Source: Burkholderiaceae bacterium (GTDB lineage: Bacteria; Pseudomonadota; Gammaproteobacteria; Burkholderiales; Burkholderiaceae_B). Taken from it: a stretch of DNA of 34,648 nucleotides. The translations under genes and the position numbers were made by a program. Positions 24,718 to 32,869 of this stretch are shown here, piece by piece. The stretch is from NCBI GenBank assembly GCA_020851995.1, contig JADZBO010000228.1:1-34648 (forward strand), read 5' to 3'. Under the pieces are notes generated by a model, which had not been told where the DNA came from, ran no database searches, and saw nothing but the letters and a program-made list of their open reading frames with translations. Within the stretch, counting starts at the first letter, position 1, and every line of letters begins with the position of its first letter.

Positions 24718-26058
24718 TCAGATGAGACCTGCTGCCTTGGCCAGCATGAATCCAATCAGGCAGGAGGTGCCCACGCCGATGAATCCAGGCACGATAAAGC
24801 TGTGGTTGACAACGAACTTGCCGATTTTGGTCGTTCCGGAGCGGTCGAACTGAATCGCAGCGAGGTCACTGGGGTACGTTGGCAGGATGAAGTAGCCATA
24901 AGATGCGGCGGCAAAGGCGACGATATAGCCAGGAGGCACACCGATGGCCAGACCGACTGGAACCATGGCACTGATTGCTGCAGCCTGCGAGTTGACCAGT
25001 TTGGAGACCAGAATAAGTGCGATGGCGTATGTCCATGGCTGCGTCTTGACCAGGTCGGTCAGCGCAGCCTTGAGTTCTGGCAGATGGGCTTCAAAGACCG
25101 TGTCGGCCATCCACGCAATGCCGAAGACCGCGACCACGGCGATCATGCCGGCCCGGAACACCTCGGTCTTTCCAATGGTGGAGGGATCAGTCTTGGTGAA
25201 GACAATCATCAGCGCACCGGCCAGCAGCATGAACATCTGGATAGTCAGCACCATGGAAAGCGACTTGCCGCCGAAGAGAGGGCGCAACGTGGGGAATGCA
25301 CCGAGCAGGGCAACCACGACGATGGAGCCAATGAAAATCCACATGGCGGTCCACTGACCACGGGAGAGCACTTTCCCCATGAGCGTGGCGCTGTCGCCGA
25401 AGATGAACTGGCGTTGCTCAGGATCCGCAATGCGCTTCTGGAAGTCGGCATCATCGGACAGGTCCTTGCCGCGAAACCAACTGTAGATGCCGATCATCAG
25501 CACGCCAGCCAGCGTGGAGGGTATGGTGATCGACAGAAGTTGTATGAAATCGATGGGACGATCACCAACCGGAACCTTCGCCAGGAACGCGACCAGAGAC
25601 ACCACCGCAACAGACACCGGGCTTGCAAGGATACCCATCTGGCTGGCGACGGAGGACGCCGCCATCGGGCGCTCAGGCCGGATATTGTTCTTGATGGCGA
25701 TGTCGTAGATGATGGGCAGCATGGTGTAGACCACGTGACCCGTGCCGCACAGAATCGTCAGCAGGCAGGTGGTGAACGGTGCGAGGATAGATACATATTT
25801 CGGGTTGCGGCGCAGGAGTTTTTCCGCACCCTTGAGCAGCACTTCCAGGCCGCCTGACGCCTGCAGCGTGGCCGATGCGGCCACCACGGCAATGATGGTC
25901 AGCATGACGTCGACGGGGGGCTTGCCTGGCGGCAATTTAAAAACAAACGTCATGATGACGATGCCGATACCGCCTAGCAGGCCAAGCGCCACACCGCCCT
26001 TCCGCGCGCCATAGAACAGGCAGACCAGAATGACGGCAACTTGTAAGAGAATGTCCAT
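24718..26058 (-). CDS. Dcu-family C4-dicarboxylate transporter
   Basis: A 446-residue inner-membrane protein with 10-12 hydrophobic helices, matching the DcuA/DcuB family of anaerobic C4-dicarboxylate carriers. Typical segments are [42 protein letters not shown] and the [17 protein letters not shown] region. It exchanges or takes up fumarate, malate, aspartate and succinate. The start ATG has AAGGA nearby upstream. An FNR-like site lies about 70-83 bp before the start, in line with the known anaerobic control of DcuB in enterobacteria. It is convergent with sdaA. The choice between DcuA and DcuB cannot be made by eye. Confidence 0.92.
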   Translation of the reverse strand: MDILLQVAVILVCLFYGARKGGVALGLLGGIGIVIMTFVFKLPPGKPPVDVMLTIIAVVAASATLQASGGLEVLLKGAEKLLRRNPKYVSILAPFTTCLLTILCGTGHVVYTMLPIIYDIAIKNNIRPERPMAASSVASQMGILASPVSVAVVSLVAFLAKVPVGDRPIDFIQLLSITIPSTLAGVLMIGIYSWFRGKDLSDDADFQKRIADPEQRQFIFGDSATLMGKVLSRGQWTAMWIFIGSIVVVALLGAFPTLRPLFGGKSLSMVLTIQMFMLLAGALMIVFTKTDPSTIGKTEVFRAGMIAVVAVFGIAWMADTVFEAHLPELKAALTDLVKTQPWTYAIALILVSKLVNSQAAAISAMVPVGLAIGVPPGYIVAFAAASYGYFILPTYPSDLAAIQFDRSGTTKIGKFVVNHSFIVPGFIGVGTSCLIGFMLAKAAGLI

Positions 26059-26127
26059 GGCAAATCCTTTCAGAAGCCCTGATTGTAAGTTTTACTAGGG
26101 TTAACCCTGAATATCTCTTGCTCCGAA

Positions 26128-26141
26128 TTGACTTCGATCAA
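26128..26141. promoter_or_regulatory. FNR-like site upstream of dcu gene
   Basis: TTGACTTCGATCAA matches TTGAT-N4-ATCAA at nine of ten defined positions and is centred 76 bp before the transporter start. Its position upstream of a Dcu-type gene supports anaerobic activation. Confidence 0.55.
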
Positions 26142-26236
26142 CTATAACGGCATCTGTGTGCGACATTGTGCTGCGACGCAACACTGACGGAGCGTCGGAG
26201 CGTCGGGGTGGCGGACTGGTCGGCTGGCCGGCGACA

Positions 26237-26260
26237 CAATCCTCTTGATCGTGAGGATTT
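26237..26260. promoter_or_regulatory. HipB operator-like palindrome 1
   Basis: AATCCT (26238-26243) faces AGGATTT (26254-26260), forming a TCC-N-GGA dimer site as in known HipB operators (TATCC-N8-GGATA). In this copy the inner bases extend the symmetry to AATCCTC/GAGGATT. Confidence 0.7.
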
Positions 26261-26286
26261 TATCCAATGCAACGGTATTTATACAG

Positions 26287-26310
26287 AAATCCTCACGATC
26301 AAAAGGATTT
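26287..26310. promoter_or_regulatory. HipB operator-like palindrome 2
   Basis: AAATCCT (26287-26293) and AGGATTT (26304-26310) flank a ten-base centre. It begins exactly 50 bp after the first copy. Confidence 0.75.
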
Positions 26311-26336
26311 GTTGCCGAACACAGGCATTTAGTGCA

Positions 26337-26360
26337 AAATCCTCATAATTGTAAGGATTT
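26337..26360. promoter_or_regulatory. HipB operator-like palindrome 3 over the hipB ribosome site
   Basis: AAATCCT (26337-26343) and AGGATTT (26354-26360) flank a ten-base centre, exactly 50 bp after copy 2. Its right arm contains AAGGA, which is also the Shine-Dalgarno of hipB (GTG at 26364). Confidence 0.75.
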
Positions 26361-26363
26361 ACT

Positions 26364-26630
26364 GTGAAGATACCAATCGACAATGCTGCGGCCATCGGCA
26401 AGGTGGTGCGTGCCAGCCGCAAGGCGCAGAAGATCCGACAGGATGATGCGGCAGGCAGTATCGGAGTCAGCGAAAACTTTCTTGGCAAGATTGAGCGCGG
26501 TAGCGAATCCGTGCAATGGGGCAAGCTATTTCAGGTGCTTGAGGGGCTCGGTGTCCGGATCACTGCGGATGTGCCCGAAAACGTGGCTGCCTATTTGAAT
26601 AGCCCGGCACGCAGCCGGGACAAGTCATGA
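26364..26630 (+). CDS. hipB: HipB-like antitoxin, XRE-type repressor
   Basis: An 88-residue helix-turn-helix protein (about 11-66: IGKVVRASRKAQKIRQDDAA, then GVSENFLGKIERGSES). It starts with GTG 26364, seven bases after an AAGGA that lies inside the third operator. It is expected to bind the HipA kinase and repress the hipBA promoter. Its 3' end overlaps the hipA ATG by four bases (ATGA), so the pair is translated together. Three matching palindromes upstream support autoregulation. The C-terminal tail after residue 70 (PENVAAYLNSPARSRDKS) is polar and short. Confidence 0.92.
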   Translation: MKIPIDNAAAIGKVVRASRKAQKIRQDDAAGSIGVSENFLGKIERGSESVQWGKLFQVLEGLGVRITADVPENVAAYLNSPARSRDKS

Positions 26631-27934
26631 GCAGTCGATCGTTGCGCGCATCCATCAACCAGGCGGATGTCGGTACCTTGCAGGAGGTCGATGGCCTCTG
26701 GAGCTTTCAATATGATGTTAGCTGGCAGAGCAACCCGCAGAGCTTCGCACTGAGTCCACATCTTCCACTCACTGCCGAGTCCTTGCTGGATGGCGCAAGC
26801 AGGCGACCCGTGCAATGGTATTTCGACAATATGCTGCCCGAAGAGGGACAACGCATCTTGTTGGCTGGCGACGCCAGACTGGACGCGGCAGACGCGTTCG
26901 GATTGCTCGCCCGGTACGGAGCGGAGTCGGCTGGGTCGCTGACTTTGCTGGCGCCGGATGCAAGGCCACAAGTCCCTGAGCCACTTCGCCCCTTAACCGA
27001 CGACGCCCTGGAGTCGCGTATCCGTCAGATGCCAAAGGTGCCGCTCACTCACGGGGCCATAAAACGCATGTCGCTGGCGGGTGCCCAGCACAAGCTGGCG
27101 GTCGTTCTCCAGGATGATGCACTGTTTGAGCCTGCCGGTGCTACGCCATCCACCCATATCCTCAAACCTGACCATCCGGATGACGACTACCCACACTCCG
27201 TGATCAACGAATGGTTCGTCATGCGACTCGCCAAGCGGCTGGGGCTCGACGTACCTGATGTTCACCGCCGTTATGTCCCATCGCCCGTGTACCTGATCAA
27301 CCGGTTTGATCGCACTCTGGCTGCCCAAGGCTGGCAGCGTCAGCATGTGATCGATGCCTGCCAGTTAATGGGACTGGATCGCAGTTTCAAATACAGCGAG
27401 GGCAGCATGGAAACTCTGGCGGCGTTGGCCAAAGCCTGTCGCAGCCCGGCGGTTGTGCGCTCCAGACTTTTTGGATGGCTAGTCTTTAATGTGCTTGTCG
27501 GTAATAGCGATGCTCACCTGAAGAACCTGAGCTTCCTGGTCTCCCAGGAGGGGATTCAACTGGCGCCGATGTATGACCTTCTTAGCGTCGCCAGTTATGA
27601 ATCGCCGGCCTTCGACCAAAATCGCTGGCCGGCACAAACCGAACTCGCTTGGCCAATTCTGGAGGCACGCAGATTCTCGGAGATCGACCGCGCGTTGCTA
27701 TTAGAGGCTGGTGCAGCATTGAACCTGGCAAAAGGAACCGCTGAACGTCTGTTGGAAAATCTGCGCAGCCGCATCGTGAAAGAGGCTGAAGTGATCTATT
27801 CCGAAGTTGAAGCTGCAAATGCGCGCATCTTAAGAGATAGTCCGGAGCTGGCTGCGACGATGGCGGGCGAGTTGCGTTGCCTGCGGACTATTTTGCATGT
27901 GGTCATCAAGGAGATGGCTAAGAAAATCGCGTAA
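26627..27934 (+). CDS. hipA: HipA-like serine/threonine kinase toxin
   Basis: A 435-residue HipA kinase. The N-terminal domain (1-110) is the HipA-N type, with the YFDNMLPEEG motif at 65-74. The flexible P-loop serine region reads KRMSLAGAQHKLAVV, with Ser149 at the position that E. coli HipA autophosphorylates. The catalytic loop is GNSDAHLKN with Asp295, and the metal-binding Asp317 is in MYDLLS. All key residues are present, so the enzyme is probably active. Known HipA toxins phosphorylate glutamyl-tRNA synthetase and cause growth arrest; family members differ in target, so this one's target is inferred only. It is partnered with hipB through an ATGA overlap and is convergent with the second Bug protein across a strong hairpin. 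Confidence 0.94.
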   Translation: MSSRSLRASINQADVGTLQEVDGLWSFQYDVSWQSNPQSFALSPHLPLTAESLLDGASRRPVQWYFDNMLPEEGQRILLAGDARLDAADAFGLLARYGAESAGSLTLLAPDARPQVPEPLRPLTDDALESRIRQMPKVPLTHGAIKRMSLAGAQHKLAVVLQDDALFEPAGATPSTHILKPDHPDDDYPHSVINEWFVMRLAKRLGLDVPDVHRRYVPSPVYLINRFDRTLAAQGWQRQHVIDACQLMGLDRSFKYSEGSMETLAALAKACRSPAVVRSRLFGWLVFNVLVGNSDAHLKNLSFLVSQEGIQLAPMYDLLSVASYESPAFDQNRWPAQTELAWPILEARRFSEIDRALLLEAGAALNLAKGTAERLLENLRSRIVKEAEVIYSEVEAANARILRDSPELAATMAGELRCLRTILHVVIKEMAKKIA

Positions 27935-27947
27935 GTTAGAAACAATA

Positions 27948-27970
27948 GCCAATGCGTCGGTCGCATTGGC
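27948..27970. terminator. Hairpin between hipA and the convergent TctC-like gene
   Basis: GCCAATGCG and CGCATTGGC form a perfect nine-base stem with a TCGGT loop, 13 nt after the hipA stop. A pyrimidine-rich CCTTTCT follows. It probably serves as a shared terminator. Confidence 0.7.
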
Positions 27971-27998
27971 CATCCTTTCTGGGCTAACGCAATCAGGT

Positions 27999-28967
27999 TC
28001 AGTCAATTGAAACGTTGGTGCGTTTGATAATCGGGGCGTACATGTCGATTTCCGACTGAATGAAGGTGGCAAATTCCTTCCCCTGAATGGGTCGGGGGGT
28101 CAGCCCCTGATCCTCCAGCGACTTAACCACCTCGGGAGACTTGAGCGCTGCGGTGACATCCTGCGATATCTTTGCCACCAAATCCGGGCTCATGCCCTTC
28201 GGGCCAAAGACTCCGAACCAGTTTGTCAGTTGAATCGCTGCGTAGCCCAGTTCGCTGAAAGTCGGAGTATCCGGAAGCAGTTTTTCGCGCTTTGCACCCG
28301 CCACCGCCAGAGGTTGCAACTTGCCGGATCGAATGTGCGCAATGATGGGAGGTGTGGTCGCGAAGAACAAGTCGATTTGCCCACCGACCAGATCCGCGAC
28401 CGCTGCACCGGTGCCCTTATAAGGCACATGAGTCAGCGACAACCCGGTCGCGGTTGCCAGCATTTCCCCCGCGAGGTGCTGCTGACCGCCCACACCGGGA
28501 GATCCGTACGTTGTTGCAGGGGAGTTTCCCTTGCGTTCGAGAAGTTCCTTGAACGACTTGATGGGGAGTTTAGGCCCGGCGACGAGCACCAGAGGAGCCT
28601 CGGCGGCCAGTGCAATCGGTGTCAGATCCAGCTGCGGATCGTATCGCATGCTTTTGAAGACGAGCTTGTTGATCGAGACCTCAGGCGTGTAGCCGAGCAA
28701 CAGGGTGTAGCCATCCGCGCTGGCACGGACAACCTGCTCGGCACCAATCATGCCACTGGCGCCAGGCTTGTTTTCCACGACGACTTGTTGTCCCCATTTC
28801 TGGGACAGATGGGCAGACAGAATTCTGGCAATGATGTCGGTTGAACCGCCCGGCACGTAGGCGACAATCAATTTGACCGGCTTGTCGGGATATGCCGCCA
28901 CGGCAGGCAAAGCGACGCTAAATAGCATTGCCAGAAGGGCGCCGACGAAAATGCGAGATTTCAGCAT
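27999..28967 (-). CDS. Bug/TctC-family periplasmic solute-binding protein
   Basis: A 322-residue secreted binding protein. The signal peptide (about 1-24) ends AVAAYPDKP, and the mature start has the Bug pattern LIVAYVPGGSTDIIARI followed by VENKPGASGMIGAE. It shares only the family signature with the other TctC-like protein at 3467-4465, so it is not a recent duplicate. It follows the metallophosphoesterase gene by 15 nt and no ribosome site is obvious, so translation is probably coupled. No TctAB membrane genes are nearby. The operon is divergent from an IclR regulator whose palindrome lies in the shared promoter region. Its ligand is unknown, but the neighbouring phosphoesterase suggests a phosphorylated or organic acid compound. 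Confidence 0.9.
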   Translation of the reverse strand: MLKSRIFVGALLAMLFSVALPAVAAYPDKPVKLIVAYVPGGSTDIIARILSAHLSQKWGQQVVVENKPGASGMIGAEQVVRASADGYTLLLGYTPEVSINKLVFKSMRYDPQLDLTPIALAAEAPLVLVAGPKLPIKSFKELLERKGNSPATTYGSPGVGGQQHLAGEMLATATGLSLTHVPYKGTGAAVADLVGGQIDLFFATTPPIIAHIRSGKLQPLAVAGAKREKLLPDTPTFSELGYAAIQLTNWFGVFGPKGMSPDLVAKISQDVTAALKSPEVVKSLEDQGLTPRPIQGKEFATFIQSEIDMYAPIIKRTNVSID

Positions 28968-28982
28968 GGTGTCAATGTTCCG

Positions 28983-31067
28983 CTAGTGGGTTTCGGTAAC
29001 CGAGGAAGGACGGAGAAAAATCACTTCAAGTAAATCGTTCTGATCGGCCGTATTGCTCGCCGCAAGGGCAAGCCAGTCTTGTACGGTCGATTCCTGATTG
29101 GTGACCAGATCGATCATCATGGTTTGCGCCGGCAGGCCCGCAAGCCACTTCTGTATGCTCCGGCTGTCGTTCTGGACGAGTAGGTAGCGGTCGTCGTCAA
29201 CCCGCAACTCGAGACCATTTGGCGCACCAGCGCTGCCAGCGAGTTCAAAGTGGGTGCCTCCTGACATGATCGAATTCAGGGTGGCAAACGCTCTGGCTGC
29301 TGGCCTTGGGTTGAACTGGCGATCAATGAATGCCTGGCGCGGGTAATAGCCGCGATCAACATCCATGAAAGTGTCGAACACGTAGCGGATTCTTTGCGAA
29401 AGAGTCGAAAAGAACACAGCATGGGCGACTTTCAGGACGTTGTCGCGATCATCGCGGCGCTCAGTGGCGATGCCAGGACTGCTGAGCTTGATCGATGCAA
29501 CCACGCTGCATTTCATGGAATTGGCAAAGTCAATCAGCTTGGGTGCAACATTTGCGATTGACTCTGTTGCATCGACGCGCACGGTGATGCCGTCGATGTC
29601 CCCTGCAGTCACTGCGTCCTGTACCAATGGCTTGCATGCGTCGAGTTCATCCGTCTGAAATCCGGATTTGACGAAGTGGCTGAAGTGCTTGCCATCGTAA
29701 TGCGAGTCGTCGTAGGTGTGAATCTTGCAGAAAAAGATTTCTTTGCCGGTCTCTTTGCGCGCGGTGTTGAGTTGCGGGCGCAGCGCAGCAAAATTGCGGG
29801 TGGTTGTATTCACCTCGAAACCCAGAACACCAGCCCGCGTCAGGTCGAGCGTTGTGACCGCATTTTTGGGTGATCCAAGCACGGTGATCAGGTAGCGGTG
29901 CCCCATCTGGGCCTGGATATTCATCCGTTCGCGGGATTGCTCCTCAAGCAGGTCAAGATCAGTGACCTTCGAGAGCTTTGCACCCATTTCCCAAAGAGCC
30001 ATCAGCGGATAGTCGTTGCGAGCCCATTTCCTTCCGAACTCTTGAACGCCTCCGGTGGAGGGTATCTGCATGACCTCTGTCCATGCGTGACGCAACTCGA
30101 ATCCAACCCGGTCAAGCCTGGATGTCTGCGGATGGGCGAGATATTGAGTTCCGCTATCGCAGGGATCCTCGCCCTGCGCCAGTCTGGCACCCATGGTTCG
30201 AATTGAATAGGCCACGTGTCGGTCGGGGAAAACGTCCACCACGAAATAGCCAAACTTGGCGACATCACCGCGTCCGAATTCCTCGGGTGGCCTGACTCGG
30301 TAGAACTCTGAAAAGTCGTGCCGAAGGAATGCTGTGGACGGCAGCATGTAGAAGTCGGACTTGCCAACCTTGTCGTACCAGAAGTTGTGAACATGCCCGG
30401 CGAATGTTGCCTCGACTTCGGGCCGTTGCATTTGGGAAACCAGCCAGGAGCGCCCCGGTTCGTCCAGGTTGTCGTAGCTGCTGCGCTCGGTTTGCTTGTA
30501 AATGAAGGGCGGATAATGCATGAAAAGAAAGACGCGCTTCGATCCCGCTTCGCTGATCTCTTTCTCAAGCCATGCTTTCTGTTGTGCCTCGCCTTCGAGT
30601 CCCGAATTGATCAACAGGGAATTGATCAAAATGCAGCGAATGTCTCCTTCATCGACACTGAAATAGTCTTTCCCGAAGGACTCCCGGTAGATCTCCAGGT
30701 AGCGATCGCAGACCTGATCGGCGGGCATCCATTCGACGCGTTTATCGCCGACGTCATGGTTTCCCGGCACGACATGCAATGGGACCGGAAGCGCACGCGT
30801 CATGTCCTTGAACTGTGCCACGGCTTCGTGAAAGCTCGGTAACGCTGGTACCGGGTGAACGATATCGCCGAGATGGATCACGAACTTGGGCCGGGGCTCC
30901 ATGCGGGCGATGTCTGCGAAGACGTGCCGTGCCCGCTCGTTGGCCAAATGGTTGGTCTGAAACGGCGAGGTGCAGACGTCGTCATGCTCGTTGACGTGTG
31001 TATCGGCGACGACGACGAAGGAAAAGAGCGGGCGATCGGGAGTTGCGGGGCGGTGTTTGCGAGCCAT
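28983..31067 (-). CDS. Metallophosphoesterase fused to a TIM-barrel-like region
   Basis: A 694-residue protein. The N-terminal ~280 residues are a calcineurin-type phosphoesterase with all metal motifs: Asp22/His24 (ADTHVN), Asp68 (GDIVHP), Asn103/His104 (GNHD), His184 (HYPP) and His225/His227 (GHVH). The remaining ~400 residues resemble a TIM-barrel, with repeated strand-helix pattern, IHTYDDSHYD at about 450-460, and a C-terminal DVDRGYYPRQ/FNPRPAARAF stretch like some glycoside-hydrolase barrels. I could not place it in a named family. No signal peptide or membrane helix, so it may act in the cytoplasm on a substrate brought in through the Bug protein encoded 15 nt downstream. A possible -10 TATAAA lies 18-23 bp upstream of its start, between the start and the IclR-type palindrome. 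Confidence 0.85.
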   Translation of the reverse strand: MARKHRPATPDRPLFSFVVVADTHVNEHDDVCTSPFQTNHLANERARHVFADIARMEPRPKFVIHLGDIVHPVPALPSFHEAVAQFKDMTRALPVPLHVVPGNHDVGDKRVEWMPADQVCDRYLEIYRESFGKDYFSVDEGDIRCILINSLLINSGLEGEAQQKAWLEKEISEAGSKRVFLFMHYPPFIYKQTERSSYDNLDEPGRSWLVSQMQRPEVEATFAGHVHNFWYDKVGKSDFYMLPSTAFLRHDFSEFYRVRPPEEFGRGDVAKFGYFVVDVFPDRHVAYSIRTMGARLAQGEDPCDSGTQYLAHPQTSRLDRVGFELRHAWTEVMQIPSTGGVQEFGRKWARNDYPLMALWEMGAKLSKVTDLDLLEEQSRERMNIQAQMGHRYLITVLGSPKNAVTTLDLTRAGVLGFEVNTTTRNFAALRPQLNTARKETGKEIFFCKIHTYDDSHYDGKHFSHFVKSGFQTDELDACKPLVQDAVTAGDIDGITVRVDATESIANVAPKLIDFANSMKCSVVASIKLSSPGIATERRDDRDNVLKVAHAVFFSTLSQRIRYVFDTFMDVDRGYYPRQAFIDRQFNPRPAARAFATLNSIMSGGTHFELAGSAGAPNGLELRVDDDRYLLVQNDSRSIQKWLAGLPAQTMMIDLVTNQESTVQDWLALAASNTADQNDLLEVIFLRPSSVTETH

Positions 31068-31091
31068 GGGAAAATGTCTTAACCTTTTATA

Positions 31092-31108
31092 ATTCCAAAT
31101 AGTGGAAT
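31092..31108. promoter_or_regulatory. IclR-type palindrome between the phosphoesterase and iclR-like genes
   Basis: ATTCCA and TGGAAT flank a five-base spacer in perfect symmetry. It is centred 33 bp before the phosphoesterase start and 87 bp before the IclR-like GTG. On the minus strand it lies upstream of a TATAAA -10, so binding would cover the -35 region. It is the most probable operator for the adjacent regulator. Confidence 0.65.
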
Positions 31109-31186
31109 GCGAATCAACATATTGGATTTAATTATTGAGGGAGGCTCTCGCAATGTCAACTTGTTACTGCCTGGGAGCGGTGTCGC

Positions 31187-32041
31187 GTGTCAGGTAATAC
31201 CAAAGTCAACAATCAAAAAGCCACATCCACAGATCCTGGACTACTCGATCAGCGGTCGCTTGAAAACCATCCGCAGTTTGCGTCAACCCTTGCCAACGGG
31301 CTGGCAATTCTAGGGTGCTTTCGTCACGGTCAATCCGTGCTTGGCAACAAGGATCTTGCGGAACAACTCGACTTTTCTCGCCCGACCGTGTCACGTCTGA
31401 CCTTCACGCTGACTGGGCTGGGCTACCTACGCCGCGACGAGGCCTCAGGTAAGTACGCGCTGGGGCCAGCGGTGCTGTCGCTGGGATATCCGTTGCTTTC
31501 GCAGATGACGATCCGTCAGGTTGCTGCGCCGGAGATGCTTGAACTCTCGAAGATTGCGCATGGCCCTGTCTCCATCGGCATGCGCGATCGGCTGCAAGTC
31601 GTCTACATCGAAACCGTCCGTGGCGCAGAGACAAACTTCACGAATCCCGGAATTGGATCGACACGGCCACTGCTCCGCACTGCAATGGGACGTGCCCTAT
31701 TGAGTGCACACAGCAGTGACGACCGCACGCGAATCCTGGCGCGTCTGAGGGAATTGCATCAGGAGGATTGGCGTAAATTCGCGGGAGCGATGCAGCCTGC
31801 GATCGGGGAAATTCGCGAGAAGGGCTTTTGCACGGCAATTGGGGACTGGCAGCCGAACTTGGCCGCGGTCGCAGTGCCGCTTCGGGCGCAGTTCAATGGA
31901 GTGCCCCTGGCATTCAATCTGACCCTGCCGACATACGAGACCAGCCAGGACGAATTAGACAGGAACTTTGGTCCAAGACTTGTCAATCTCGTCCGGAATG
32001 TCGAGAGAAGCCTTGGATTTGGGACGTCCGGACATTACTGA
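31187..32041 (+). CDS. IclR-family transcriptional regulator
   Basis: A 284-residue regulator. An N-terminal winged helix-turn-helix (about 30-90: ANGLAILGCFRHGQSVLGN, then DFSRPTVSRLTFTLTGLGYL) precedes an effector-binding domain (about 105-275, with GMRDRLQVVYIETVRG and a GRALLSAHSS segment) typical of IclR. The start is GTG 31187, with GGGAGCGG upstream. It is divergent from the phosphoesterase/Bug operon, the classical arrangement for a local regulator of substrate uptake and use, and the palindrome at 31092-31108 fits its operator. It is convergent with the SDR gene (10-nt gap). Confidence 0.93.
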   Translation: MSGNTKVNNQKATSTDPGLLDQRSLENHPQFASTLANGLAILGCFRHGQSVLGNKDLAEQLDFSRPTVSRLTFTLTGLGYLRRDEASGKYALGPAVLSLGYPLLSQMTIRQVAAPEMLELSKIAHGPVSIGMRDRLQVVYIETVRGAETNFTNPGIGSTRPLLRTAMGRALLSAHSSDDRTRILARLRELHQEDWRKFAGAMQPAIGEIREKGFCTAIGDWQPNLAAVAVPLRAQFNGVPLAFNLTLPTYETSQDELDRNFGPRLVNLVRNVERSLGFGTSGHY

Positions 32042-32051
32042 ACAGCCCGAC

Positions 32052-32756
32052 CTACCAGGGAATTTCGTTGCCCCGGTAATCGATGAAGTGGGCGCCGTGT
32101 CGCGGCGCGATCGCCGCAAGGGCAGAGAGCATGCCGGCGACTGAGTCCTCGGGCGCCAGTGTCGATTCGATCCCAACGGCGAAAGGTTTTGATAACTCCG
32201 ATCTCACCGTGCCTGGCTGCAATGCGACAACCAGCAATTCGGGGTTCTTGCGTTGCAGCTCGATGGCGGCAGTCTGCAACAGCATGTTGAGCGCGGCTTT
32301 CGAGGCCCGGTACCCGTACCAACCGCCCAGTTTGTTGTCGGCGATGCTGCCGACTCTGGCGGAGAGCTTTGCATAGATTGTGCGACCGCTGGCGAGCAAG
32401 GGGGCGAATTCGCGCAACACCAGAGCCGGCCCGATGGCATTGACCTGAAACGAGTTCATCAGACTATCCTGACGCAAGGCGCGCATGGCCTTTTCCGGGC
32501 CGATGCCATCAATGACCAGTGCGCCGGTCGCATCGACAATCACATGAAACGGGCCGTGCGCAGCGATCTGGCTGGCGGCTGCGGCAATGGTTGCGGGATC
32601 ATTCAGATCAAACAACCCCCCTTGGGCTCGCGAAACCGTCTCAACCAACGAGCAATGCGAATCCTTGTTAAACGCCTGCACGAAAGCCTGGCCGATGGCG
32701 CCACTAGAGCCGATCACCAATGCCTTGTATTCAAACGGGAAAAGCATGACATTCAT
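32052..32756 (-). CDS. Short-chain dehydrogenase/reductase
   Basis: A 234-residue SDR, on the short side for the family. The NAD(P) loop is GSSGAIG (16-22), the conserved Asn lies in NAIGP (about 106), the active-site Ser is probably Ser137 (ARVGS), and the catalytic pair is Tyr149/Lys153 (YRASK). It is of the small C-factor-like type. The substrate is unknown. It is divergent from the choloylglycine-hydrolase-like gene over 113 bp that contain 10-bp-spaced direct repeats. The ATG has an AGGTG about 11 bases upstream. Ten bases separate its end from the convergent IclR gene. Confidence 0.9.
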   Translation of the reverse strand: MNVMLFPFEYKALVIGSSGAIGQAFVQAFNKDSHCSLVETVSRAQGGLFDLNDPATIAAAASQIAAHGPFHVIVDATGALVIDGIGPEKAMRALRQDSLMNSFQVNAIGPALVLREFAPLLASGRTIYAKLSARVGSIADNKLGGWYGYRASKAALNMLLQTAAIELQRKNPELLVVALQPGTVRSELSKPFAVGIESTLAPEDSVAGMLSALAAIAPRHGAHFIDYRGNEIPW

Positions 32757-32761
32757 ATTGA

Positions 32762-32787
32762 GTTGACACCTGTTGACGATTGTTAAT
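32762..32787. repeat. Direct repeats at 10-bp period in the SDR/amidase promoter gap
   Basis: GTTGAC at 32762-32767 and 32772-32777, with a degenerate GTTAAT at 32782-32787, lie on the same DNA face. They sit 5-30 bp before the SDR start. This may be a tandem regulator site; no known family can be named. Confidence 0.4.
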
Positions 32788-32869
32788 GCCTTCCCACACT
32801 GGGTATCTACGAGTCGAGTGATATAACTCCAGGAAGCCTCACTGATTTCGACACCCTCCTGGATGACCT

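Noticed and set aside
24802..25857. 351-codon open frame on the plus strand
   Set aside because: Antisense to the Dcu transporter, which has clear membrane helices and family motifs; this frame is His/Gln/Gly-rich filler.
26185..26210. GGAGCGTC tandem octamer upstream of hipB
   Set aside because: Only two short copies, outside the operator array, and likely chance in GC-rich DNA.
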